A stretch of 64,000 bases of DNA, taken from NCBI GenBank assembly GCA_964468435.1, contig CAYXVE010000003.1, forward strand, positions 104,591-168,590. The letters are read 5' to 3'. The position numbers and the translations under genes are program-made. Shown piece by piece: positions 54,964 to 62,914 of this stretch (its first letter is position 1; every line of letters begins with the position of its first letter). This DNA is from JBCCTX01 sp964468435 (GTDB lineage: Bacteria > Bacteroidota > Bacteroidia > J057). The notes under the pieces are model-generated. The model saw only the letters and a list, made by a program, of their open reading frames with translations, had not been told where the DNA came from and did not search any database.

Positions 54964-55824
54964 CTATAAATACTTCCTGAGAACCCCCATCAACGAAGCG
55001 ACGTATCCACTCCCAAATAATATCACATGCACCAGCAAGGGATAGAGATTATATAGATCCAATCGATCCTCCCAACCCGCTTCTAATGGCCAAACCTCCT
55101 GATAGGCATCATAAAAATCCCTGGGTTGCCTATCAAAAAGAGTCATGAAAGCTAACTCCATTTCCCTGTGTCCATAATAAACAGCAGGATCGAAGATTAC
55201 AGCATAACCATCCTCTCCGACCAGGATATTTCCTCCCCACAAATCTCCATGCAAGCGTGCAGGTGGTTCGTCCGGAAAAAAGTCCTCCAACTTCCCAAAT
55301 AGTATCTCAAACTTGTGCGAGGCATCGCCGGATAAACTCCCCTGATCCAGCGCCTGACGCAATTTGGGACGGATACGACGTTCGATGAAGAACTCCACCC
55401 AGCTATCTTTCCAGCCATTTGGCTGGGGAAGTGATCCGATGTAATTGTCGTAAGACAAGCCAAATTGATCATTGCTATGCTGATGCAAACGAGCCATATT
55501 CGCACCAAATTCTGTCCAGTAATCCTTTGCCGGCCAGCCACTATCCACAAACTCCAGCACCAGAAAAGCATGATGTTTTGTTTTTCCCAACATCACTACT
55601 TTGGGAATCCTTATTGTACGTGCCTCTCTCAGTAATTCCAATCCCTTTTTTTCTACCTGAAAGTTATCCCATTGATTCAGATGGTTCCACTTGATAAAGT
55701 AAGTGCGTTCCGGCGTCTCCAAACGGTGGGCCTGATGTATACATCCACCTCCCAGGGGCCTGGCAGTCAGTATTTTTATTTCCAGTTGCTGTGTTATCTG
55801 TTGTTGTATCTCTTCTGGTATCAT
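54964..55824 (-). CDS. Fructosamine/ketosamine-3-kinase family protein
   Basis: 286 residues of the fructosamine-kinase branch of the aminoglycoside-phosphotransferase fold. The nucleotide-binding lysine is in YFIKWNH, the catalytic loop LHGDLWGGNIL and the metal-binding IFDPAVYYGHREMELA. It phosphorylates sugar adducts on amines so they can be removed (deglycation), in the cytosol. Length is normal. It sits next to a decayed gene fragment. Confidence 0.93.
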   Translation of the reverse strand: MIPEEIQQQITQQLEIKILTARPLGGGCIHQAHRLETPERTYFIKWNHLNQWDNFQVEKKGLELLREARTIRIPKVVMLGKTKHHAFLVLEFVDSGWPAKDYWTEFGANMARLHQHSNDQFGLSYDNYIGSLPQPNGWKDSWVEFFIERRIRPKLRQALDQGSLSGDASHKFEILFGKLEDFFPDEPPARLHGDLWGGNILVGEDGYAVIFDPAVYYGHREMELAFMTLFDRQPRDFYDAYQEVWPLEAGWEDRLDLYNLYPLLVHVILFGSGYVASLMGVLRKYL

Positions 55825-55825
55825 A

Positions 55826-55973
55826 TTATTTATCTAACTCAACCCAGTACATCTCCCTATGATGAATCGTCCTGCCATATCCAGCAGTTCCCTCGATTGC
55901 GATCTCAAATTCTCCCACGGCATCAGATCCATAAATGATAACGCTGCTTCACCTTGCTTATCCGTTTCTATTT
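55826..55973 (-). pseudogene. C-terminal fragment resembling a macroglobulin-like (MG2) surface protein
   Basis: The minus-strand reading ending in TAA at 55826-55828 gives YGSDAVGEFEIAIEG and a short tail ELDK. Just upstream, in another frame, is IETDKQGEAALSF. Joined by a single frameshift they match the typical end of MG2/alpha-2-macroglobulin-like Bacteroidota proteins (GEAxxxFYxxDxxGxFxIxVEG). Only about 50 residues remain, with no start. Recognition rests on one motif, so confidence is moderate. Confidence 0.4.
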
Positions 55974-56373
55974 GAAGAAAAATAATCGTTAACTATATGC
56001 CAAAAGTTAAGGTTGGCAAGACGTGTCTATCCATAGCATCCGCATTGATCGGAAAACTGAAAGCGATCAAAACTAGTACTCAGAAAGCGACCGTTTACTT
56101 TCGGATTTTGTAAGCGCATGAACTTTCGTGTTGAGAGCTTAGTAAAAAGCAAAATTTTGCTTGACGCCCAGATCTTTAGCCAGGCTCAACACCCAATCAG
56201 AAAGGGTTATCTCTCACTCCAGCAACATAAGGAGGAGATGACTAACGCAGTTTTATCATAATAGGTAAATCCGAGCCATTACCCTGCAATAAATGGGAAA
56301 ATAAACGACGTAGTTATCCTTTTGATCAATATACTACCGATACTATAGCATTTATGTAGATAAATCCCGGGAT
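55974..56373. other. Intergenic region, no recognisable gene
   Basis: About 400 bases with frequent stops in all frames, moderately AT-rich. It may be further decayed sequence upstream of the fragment at 55826-55973. I see no promoter consensus, repeat or RNA. Confidence 0.4.
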
Positions 56374-57174
56374 TTATTGCCTATCTGTATCTAAGTGTTC
56401 AGCCAGAACTTCTGTAATATCTTTCACCGAAACCTCATTTTCCTTGTCATATTTCTTAATCCCATCCTCAAACATGATCATACAGAAGGGACATGCTACA
56501 GCAATGGTCTCTGCTCCTGTTTCCAGCGCCTCTTTTGTTCTCTCTGCATTAACTTCCTTACGTCCCGGTTCAGCATCCTTAAAAACCTGTGCTCCACCTG
56601 CACCACAGCACAGACCATTGGTTCGGCAACGCTTCATCTCAGCAAGATCTGCATCCAGGGCTTCCAACACTTTCCGTGGCGCTTCATAGATATCGTTGGC
56701 ACGTCCCAAATAGCAGGAGTCGTGATAGGTAATCTTTTTGCCTTTGAAACTCCCTTTATCCTTGAGTTTTACCTTACCCTGATCTATGAGTTCCTGCAAA
56801 AAGACTGTGTGATGGATTACCTCATAATTTCCCCCCAGATCGGGATATTCATTTTTGAATGTATTGAAGCAATGAGGGCAAGCTGTAATGATCTTTTTGA
56901 CTTCATACATATTAAGGGTTTCAATGTTTTGCATGGCCTGCATCTGAAAGAGAAACTCATTCCCAGACCTTTTTGCTGGATCTCCGGTACAGGTCTCTTC
57001 AGGTCCTAGTACAGCATAATTTACCTTGAGCACATCCAGGATCTGGATAAAAGTCTGCGTAACCCGCTGATATCTTCTATCATAAGAACCGGCACATCCT
57101 ACCCAAAATAAATATTCCGGTTTTTTTTCCTGCTGAGCCAATTCACTCATCAACGGTATCTGAATATTACTCAT
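56374..57174 (-). CDS. CCG-domain Fe-S protein (HdrB-like)
   Basis: 266 residues from the ATG at 57174 (MSNIQIPLMSELAQQEKKPEY); the frame opens at 57228, but family proteins begin near this Met. Two CCG-type cysteine clusters: WVGCAG ... ACPHCFNTF with ETCTGD, and DSCYLGR ... NGLCCGAGGAQ with ACPFCMIMF. Such proteins bind a non-cubane [4Fe-4S] cluster and act as the catalytic or electron-transfer half of heterodisulfide-reductase-like complexes. It lies ~150 bases downstream of the membrane Fe-S partner and is probably co-transcribed. Confidence 0.9.
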   Translation of the reverse strand: MSNIQIPLMSELAQQEKKPEYLFWVGCAGSYDRRYQRVTQTFIQILDVLKVNYAVLGPEETCTGDPAKRSGNEFLFQMQAMQNIETLNMYEVKKIITACPHCFNTFKNEYPDLGGNYEVIHHTVFLQELIDQGKVKLKDKGSFKGKKITYHDSCYLGRANDIYEAPRKVLEALDADLAEMKRCRTNGLCCGAGGAQVFKDAEPGRKEVNAERTKEALETGAETIAVACPFCMIMFEDGIKKYDKENEVSVKDITEVLAEHLDTDRQ

Positions 57175-57327
57175 ATACAATCTTGTTTTTTTGTTTCCGT
57201 GTTTTATAAACTTACTCAGAGCGTCCATTTTAATGAAAAAATCAACTTTCTAAAAGATATTCTTCTTGTATTTCCGCGTAGCTGTAAAAAGTTGCCAAAT
57301 CCCATAGAGCTAGTTGCTTTATAATGT

Positions 57328-58740
57328 TTATATATCAGACTCATTTGATGAAGTCTCTTCAGACAGTGAAGGAATATCATTCGCCCAGTTGAAACGGTCA
57401 GCAGCTGCAAAAGCCCATGGGGCCCCGTTATTTTCAATATTATTGGTCATGGCCGCCCATTCTTCAGGCATACTGGAGTCCTCCAGGATCAGATGGCGAC
57501 GAAGCTCCATAATGATAGACAGTTGATCAATATTGACCGGACAGGATTCTACACAAGCATTACAAGTTGTACAGGCGCGTAGTTCTTCTTCTGTGATGTA
57601 ATGTCCCAGGAGGGTATGCTGAGCAGCTTCTTCGGCACCTTCTACTCCATTACCTGGAACCAACAATCCATCTTCACCCAGCTGGAGCTTGTATTTTTTC
57701 ACCTCTTCCAGCCTGTCGCGCACATCCATCATGATCTTACGAGGGGAAAGTTTCTTACCTGTCATACTAGCTGGACAGGCTGCAGTGCATCTCCCACATT
57801 CTGTACAGGTATAAGCATCCAGCAAGCTTTTCCAGCTCAGATCGGTTACATCCTTTGCACCAAAACGCTTAGGTGCATTAGGGTCTTCAGGTGGTGTGTA
57901 GCTGAAATCAAAGGCTGCTTTCACCTCCTCTTGTATGTGTCTAGAAGAGGAAAACTTGCCTTTGGGATTGAGCTTACTGTAATAAACATTGGGAAAAGAC
58001 AGGATAATGTGAAAATGCTTGGATATGGGTAAATAATTGAGGAACCCCAAAACCACCGCTACATGCCCCCACCAACCTATATGTTCAATGATTTCCAGGG
58101 CGGAAATACTTTCGATTCCACCGAACAACCAGGGACCCAACCAGCTACTCACTGTAAAGCCAAAGCTGCCGCTTAAGCCATCTGTGCCTACAGCATGTGT
58201 CATTCCTCGATTGTAGAGCACCTCATCTGAACCATTCATCATAAAGATGAAGACGATAAGCAAGATTTCAAGATACAGAATAATATTTCCATCCAGTTTG
58301 GGCCAGCCCTTCATCTCATCCATGTGAAAGCGTGGCACTTTGAGCAGGTTTCTTCTCGCCAGGAAATAAAAAGTAGCTACGAATGCCAAAATTGAGAGTA
58401 TCTCAATGAAACTGATGACAAAGGTGTAAAAACCTCCCAGTGCCGGCCGGAATAAACGGTGTGAACCACTCAAACCATCTGCAATAATCTCGATAAGTTC
58501 TATCTGGGTAATCAGAAAAGCAGCATATATAAAGAAATGCATTAGACCTGGAAACCACTGCTTGAACATCTTTTGCTGTCCCAGGGCTACCAATAGTACT
58601 TTGCGCCATCTCTCAGCTGAATTTCCGCCTATGGTTTCTGGACGGCCCAAAGCTATTAGACTCCGGATTTGCGATACCTGATAGACAAACAATGCTATTC
58701 CTCCTCCAAAAAGTATAATAAATAATATGATTGAAAGCAT
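57328..58740 (-). CDS. Membrane-bound 4Fe-4S oxidoreductase (HdrD/HdrE-like fusion)
   Basis: 470 residues. The N-terminal half has a first helix (SIILFIILFGGGIALFVYQV) and about five more helices up to residue ~250, resembling a NarI/HdrE-type cytochrome b unit with a histidine or two in helices. The C-terminal half carries two ferredoxin motifs, CTECGRCTAACPA and CTTCNACVESCP. It likely passes electrons between membrane quinone and the CCG protein encoded downstream, together forming an Hdr-like complex. The physiological donor in Bacteroidota is not known. A TAATTTTG element is at 58797-58790 on the minus strand. Confidence 0.88.
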   Translation of the reverse strand: MLSIILFIILFGGGIALFVYQVSQIRSLIALGRPETIGGNSAERWRKVLLVALGQQKMFKQWFPGLMHFFIYAAFLITQIELIEIIADGLSGSHRLFRPALGGFYTFVISFIEILSILAFVATFYFLARRNLLKVPRFHMDEMKGWPKLDGNIILYLEILLIVFIFMMNGSDEVLYNRGMTHAVGTDGLSGSFGFTVSSWLGPWLFGGIESISALEIIEHIGWWGHVAVVLGFLNYLPISKHFHIILSFPNVYYSKLNPKGKFSSSRHIQEEVKAAFDFSYTPPEDPNAPKRFGAKDVTDLSWKSLLDAYTCTECGRCTAACPASMTGKKLSPRKIMMDVRDRLEEVKKYKLQLGEDGLLVPGNGVEGAEEAAQHTLLGHYITEEELRACTTCNACVESCPVNIDQLSIIMELRRHLILEDSSMPEEWAAMTNNIENNGAPWAFAAADRFNWANDIPSLSEETSSNESDI

Positions 58741-58933
58741 ATGTATGATTTACAATGATAATATACGTTAGGTACAACATAAAAATAATCAAAATTACTA
58801 TGCATGCATAACAACTTTGTGAGTTTACATAAATCGATTAACTTGATTTTGTTTAGGGCTGTGTGGTTTGGGGTGGTTTACTTTTGAGACTTTCCCTCCC
58901 AACCATGAATTTTTGGAATATTTCTATCAAACT

Positions 58934-58965
58934 ATTGGCGAAAAAGGGGAATTATGTTACTTTTG
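58934..58965 (+). promoter_or_regulatory. Bacteroidota-type promoter upstream of tRNA-Phe
   Basis: ATTG at 58934-58937, 20 bases, then TACTTTTG at 58958-58965: a full match on both elements. Transcription would start near 58972, more than 110 bases before the tRNA. Confidence 0.6.
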
Positions 58966-59085
58966 CCAAACATTCGCGAGCAGATAGACGTTCTTAGGGG
59001 AAATTAATGGAATCTTATAGCGAATCAATCAGGTTATCCATATGACCTGACCTAAACTAGGCAAACCATTCCCTATATACTGTCA
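58966..59085 (+). ncRNA. Structured leader or small RNA between promoter and tRNA-Phe
   Basis: About 115 bases would be transcribed before the tRNA. Visible pairing: ATTCGC at 58972-58977 with GCGAAT at 59020-59025, and an 8-bp hairpin CAGGTTAT (59030-59037) / ATGACCTG (59042-59049) closing a CCAT loop (one G-U pair). It is longer than a normal tRNA 5' leader. It may simply be removed by RNase P, or be a separate RNA. The 58741-58933 stretch before it holds only the upstream region of the Fe-S operon. Confidence 0.3.
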
Positions 59086-59158
59086 GGTGCGGTAGCTCAG
59101 TTGGTAGAGCACAGGACTGAAAATCCTGGTGTCGGCAGTTCGATTCTGCCCCGCACCA
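59086..59158 (+). tRNA. tRNA-Phe (GAA)
   Basis: Cloverleaf checked by eye: acceptor GGTGCGG/CCGCACC, D arm GCTC..GAGC, anticodon stem CAGGA/TCCTG with loop CTGAAAA (anticodon GAA at 59119-59121), T arm GGCAG/CTGCC with TTCGATT, discriminator A at 59158. CCA is not encoded. tRNA genes are frequent integration sites, but no duplicated 3' end was seen downstream. Confidence 0.97.
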
Positions 59159-59631
59159 CACCTCATTATTTGCGGTCATTAAAAAAGGAAACACTACTTT
59201 ATTGGTTTCGTTTACGTTATGTAGTTTTGAAATCCCAATATTTTTAATCCCTCGATCATCATAACAAATTCTATCTTTTACTTTTTATTTTCATGGCTGC
59301 GAACAGTACAAAATCCCAGAGTTTTAACCGAAATCGCATAAATAGAGCAAGGTCTACTCTCCGCGATTCAAATCATGGGTAAACCATAAACTTCCATTTC
59401 CCTGGAAGAACGAATGAACCATTAAAATGTACCAGGTATAGGCATCGCCATCATACAAGATAGGAAAATAGCTTGGGATAAGGAGTATGGTGTAGCAAAT
59501 ACAGAAATTTAAGGCCCCGAGAAAGATAATGTAGGAGCAAATCAGTTTAAACGGATGCAAATTAATTGTGCAATTACTGGCTCATATACTCCGCCTGTAT
59601 TGCTGATGATACTCACTGGTATACAGCTTTT
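59159..59631. other. Intergenic region after tRNA-Phe, with one doubtful small frame
   Basis: 473 bases. On the minus strand 59354-59560 encodes 68 residues (hydrophobic start LICSYIIFLGALNFCICY, then GDAYTWYILMVHSFF), which could be a small membrane protein or a gene fragment. I recognise no family. The rest is AT-rich with no repeats or terminator of note. Confidence 0.3.
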
Positions 59632-60303
59632 TCATACAATGGGACCTTTCAATTCATACTGAAATTCACGCTGAGGGACAATGGTCTTGAACTGATAGCC
59701 CTCTTCGTGATATTTCTTGAGGACCAGGGGGAGTGCTTTTTCCAGGCGCTCCCATGCTTTCTGGCTATCGTGAAATATCACGATAGAACCCGCAGATGCA
59801 TTTTTCACTACATTGAGATAGCATTCTTCCCCACTGAGATTTTTGTCAAAATCGCCACTGATCACATCCATCATGACTACTTCATGGGTTCTTAGGATAG
59901 ACTTGGCTTGTGATCCTGTGATCTTGGCATAAGGAGGACGAAATAAAACCGTTTGTAATCCTGTGTATTCCATAAGTGTCCGATATCCCAGTAAGACATC
60001 TTTAAGATAGGTTTTGACATCGGTTTTCCATCCATTTTTGTGAGTCTGCCCATGATTACCTACTTCGTGTCCGGCATCTATGACTTTGTGGGCAATCTCG
60101 GGATGCTCACTTACATTTTCCCCTACCATAAAAAAGGTAGCGTGAGCCTGGTATTGATTGAGCTGATCTAAGACCCACTCAGTGATGCCAGGAGTAGGAC
60201 CATCATCAAAGGTCAAATACAATTCCTTCGACGGGGTTTTATATCTCCAGATATAGTCTGGATACAGGCTGTGCAAAAAAGCAGGGATTTTTGTGATATA
60301 CAT
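59632..60303 (-). CDS. Polysaccharide deacetylase (NodB-like)
   Basis: 223 residues of the CE4 family, which removes N-acetyl groups from chitin oligomers, peptidoglycan or other polysaccharides. The motifs are LTFDDGPTPG (metal and catalytic Asp), HEVGNHGQTHKN (metal His pair), RPPYAK, DVISGDFD and IVIFHDS. No signal peptide is obvious. It probably shares an operon with the HMG-CoA lyase gene (31-base gap), an odd pairing functionally. Confidence 0.93.
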   Translation of the reverse strand: MYITKIPAFLHSLYPDYIWRYKTPSKELYLTFDDGPTPGITEWVLDQLNQYQAHATFFMVGENVSEHPEIAHKVIDAGHEVGNHGQTHKNGWKTDVKTYLKDVLLGYRTLMEYTGLQTVLFRPPYAKITGSQAKSILRTHEVVMMDVISGDFDKNLSGEECYLNVVKNASAGSIVIFHDSQKAWERLEKALPLVLKKYHEEGYQFKTIVPQREFQYELKGPIV

Positions 60304-60334
60304 TCAGTAAGAAGTAAATAAATAAGAACTTCCT

Positions 60335-61201
60335 TTATAGTTGATATTCAAACACTTTGTGGGATATGTTAATCGCCTTTTCCAGATATTCATCATTTAA
60401 TAACACATCAATACCATATTGTTCACAATAGAGTAACAAACTTTCAGTAGCTATGTTTCCAACCAGATCACTGTTGGCAAAAGGACATCCTCCAAAACCT
60501 CCAATGGCTGTGTCGAATCTACGACATCCACTGTTATACGCAGCGTCTATCTTAAGCATGCGATCCTGAGGATGTGAATGAAAATGGGCCCCAAACTCTA
60601 CCTGCCTGTATCTAGGAATCAAATTCTCATACAGGTAATATATTTTTTCCGGCGAAGCATGGCTGGTTGTATCTGCCAAAGAAATAATATCGATCCCCTG
60701 TTCTGTAATTTTCTGCACCCATTCCTCCACAATTCCTGCATTCCACAGATCACCATAGGGATTACCAAAAGCCATCGAAATATAAATAACTAACTTTTTG
60801 TTTTGATCAATGCACAATTTCTGTATTTCTTTGACAATATCAAAAGAATCTAAGGTTCCCTTTCCGGTATTTCTAAGCTGAAAGGTTTCTGATACAGAAA
60901 ATGGATATCCCAGGTAAGTTATCCCTTCGAATAATAAAGCATCCTGAGCTCCTCTTATGTTCGCTACGATAGCAAGCAATTTTGTAATACTATCCCTCCT
61001 CTCCAGAGCCGAAAATACCTCCACAGTATCTGCCATCTGAGGTACTGCTTTGGGCGATACAAAGCTCCCGAAGTCAAGGGTGTCAAACCCAACTTTGAGT
61101 AAACTATTAATATATGAAGCTTTCAGATCCGTCGGGATAAAACGGTCTATTCCTTGCATTGCGTCCCTTGGACATTCTATGATTTTAATGGTATCGGCCA
61201 T
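60335..61201 (-). CDS. Hydroxymethylglutaryl-CoA lyase
   Basis: 288 residues from the second Met (MADTIKIIECPRDAMQG). The DRE-TIM-barrel enzyme splits HMG-CoA to acetyl-CoA and acetoacetate in leucine breakdown. The start motif ECPRDAMQG (usually xGPRDGLQ) and the signature GGFGGCPFANSDLVGNIATE with the catalytic Cys are present, as is FGAHFHSHPQDR with metal-binding His residues. The substitution in the first motif is typical of a Bacteroidota subgroup. No other leucine-degradation gene is nearby. Confidence 0.9.
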   Translation of the reverse strand: MADTIKIIECPRDAMQGIDRFIPTDLKASYINSLLKVGFDTLDFGSFVSPKAVPQMADTVEVFSALERRDSITKLLAIVANIRGAQDALLFEGITYLGYPFSVSETFQLRNTGKGTLDSFDIVKEIQKLCIDQNKKLVIYISMAFGNPYGDLWNAGIVEEWVQKITEQGIDIISLADTTSHASPEKIYYLYENLIPRYRQVEFGAHFHSHPQDRMLKIDAAYNSGCRRFDTAIGGFGGCPFANSDLVGNIATESLLLYCEQYGIDVLLNDEYLEKAINISHKVFEYQL

Positions 61202-61410
61202 CAAGCGTATTACTGCAACATGTAATATTTTCTGCTGTATTTAACATATATACCATACAAAAGCCTCAAACTTCTTCAACTCCCTCATTTTACTTACACA
61301 TGTAATAATTACTCATTTATACGAAATTATAAAATAAAAAAACTATAAATATTTGTATAAGAAAAAGGTAACGCTCTAAAATATATTCAATCCCTATAAT
61401 TTTACTTGAA

Positions 61411-62172
61411 ATGAGAGCAATCATATTTACACTACTACTTATCTCCCTGATGATCCCAAACATTTTACTGCATGGTCAATACCGAGGTGAACTGACGGGT
61501 ATCGATGTACTGAGACAGAGTGTGAAATATCACGATCCCGAGGATAAATGGAACTCATTTGAAGGAACGCTTTATCTTCGCGGCAAGTTGCCTATTGGAA
61601 AAGATACCTATACCGTAATCACCTTGAATAATCAATACCAGTTTTATCAGGCTACCCGGAAAATCAATGGCAGAATGGTTACCAGTGGAGTTAGGAAAGG
61701 TTCCTGTTTCGCTCAGATTGACGGTGATCCGCAACTTTCATCCGATCTTGTAGAAAAGTATCATTTGGAATGTGATGAAGTACTGGGCATGAGAAATTAT
61801 CATACCTATATGATCGGGATGCCCATGAAGCTACAGGATTCGGAGGCAACTGTAAATAGAAGAGTGAATATTGTTCCTTTTCAAGGACGCAATCACTATG
61901 AAGTGGAGGTTTCCTATGATCCGGGAGTCGGAGCAGATAAATGGTTTTTTTACATAGATACTGAAACCTATGCATTGAAGGGATACCGCTTTGTGAAAGA
62001 TGGAGATGATGACAATGGAGAGTATGTCGTGTTTTCAGGTGAAATTTTCCTCGGAGGGCTTAGGATTCCCAGCACGAGAAAATGGTATACCTACGACAAT
62101 ATCTATCTAGGCACAGATGATCTGATCGTCGGAAAATACTTCCATACGCCTGATGCGTTGGTGGGGAGGTGA
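61411..62172 (+). CDS. DUF6503-family secreted protein
   Basis: 253 residues with a signal peptide (IIFTLLLISLMIPNILLHG). The body fits DUF6503: VLRQSVKYHDPEDKWNSFEGTLYL, YHTYMIGMPMKL, NHYEVEVSYDPGVGADKWFFYIDTETYALKGYRF and GLRIPSTRKWY. The family is beta-rich, LolA-like in shape and common in Bacteroidota, with no proven role. Its last few codons overlap an ISAs1 transposase relic, so the natural C-terminus may have been changed by the insertion. Confidence 0.85.
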   Translation: MRAIIFTLLLISLMIPNILLHGQYRGELTGIDVLRQSVKYHDPEDKWNSFEGTLYLRGKLPIGKDTYTVITLNNQYQFYQATRKINGRMVTSGVRKGSCFAQIDGDPQLSSDLVEKYHLECDEVLGMRNYHTYMIGMPMKLQDSEATVNRRVNIVPFQGRNHYEVEVSYDPGVGADKWFFYIDTETYALKGYRFVKDGDDDNGEYVVFSGEIFLGGLRIPSTRKWYTYDNIYLGTDDLIVGKYFHTPDALVGR

Positions 62173-62424
62173 TCAATATTGATGGGAAACAACTTCGCCG
62201 ATCTTATGATACCGATACCGAAAAGGCAGCCATTTACATGGTCAGTGCTTGGACAAAGGTCAATAACATGGTGCATAGGGCATGCACCTGAGAATATGGC
62301 CACCTTGAGGCATATAGCCTTAAACAAGCTCAAAAACGAATCCACGCTAAAAAGAGGCATCAAAGGAAAACGGAAAAAAGCCGGATGGGATAAGGAATAC
62401 CTTATCAAAGTACTCATCACTTAA
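62163..62424 (+). pseudogene. ISAs1-family transposase relic with internal deletion
   Basis: Frame 1 from 62163 reads GEVINIDGKQLRRSYD followed by EKAAIYMVSAWTKVNN, the catalytic-Asp region of ISAs1 transposases. It ends at a TGA near 62288. A second frame then gives HAPENMATLRHIALNKLK and RGIKGKRKKAGWDKEYL, the C-terminal end of the same protein. The middle of the gene, including the other catalytic residues, is deleted. It is not functional. Confidence 0.85.
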
Positions 62425-62588
62425 TTTCTTGCGATTGCCTTGCTTCCATAGATGTGCTGCTTGTGCATTATAAATATTTCCAGTTACTTTGACTTCGGCA
62501 TCATATCGTAAAGTAGCTAAAACCTTATTGTTGTTTAGTGCTTAATCTAATCGGTTTTCGGCTTCCCCGTTTTATGTCTGGTTTTATG

Positions 62589-62819
62589 TCATAGGTGTCG
62601 GGCACCTTGTTCAAGAGTCAATTTACCCGCCGCCGTTCGTTTCCTCTCCGAGCCGGTAGCCCGCTGCCGGACGCCTTTCAGGGAGTTGTTACCAAAAGTG
62701 CAAGAATACGACAGCTTGAAGGTGTGCTGACTGAAATCCATTTCATTAGAGGATAGAATGAGTTTCTTATGGTAGTTGACCTTTCCAACGATGAAAGTGG
62801 GTTCTGTTGTCGGTTGCAA
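62589..62819 (-). pseudogene. C-terminal fragment of an outer-membrane beta-barrel protein
   Basis: The open frame encodes ~76 residues with QHTFKLSYSCTFGNNSLKG followed by VRQRATGSE, the usual ending of large CarboxypepD_reg/OMP_b-brl-type barrels in Bacteroidota (SYSFTFGN..LK..R.R.TG). No start codon or N-terminal part is present. The region is G+C-richer than most of the window. It seems to be debris left beside the transposase relic. Confidence 0.5.
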
Positions 62820-62914
62820 ACTAGCCGCAGCGATACCGGACTGGCCTTTTTGAGATTTTTTTGAAAATCAACTCGCTAATACATAATTTTTTGGTAAATT
62901 TTATGTACTAAGAT

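Noticed and set aside
56395..57009. 204-residue plus-strand frame
   Set aside because: Antisense to the CCG Fe-S protein, whose cysteine motifs are complete.
59086..59631. Integrated element at tRNA-Phe
   Set aside because: No duplicated tRNA 3' end, integrase or att-like repeat was found downstream.
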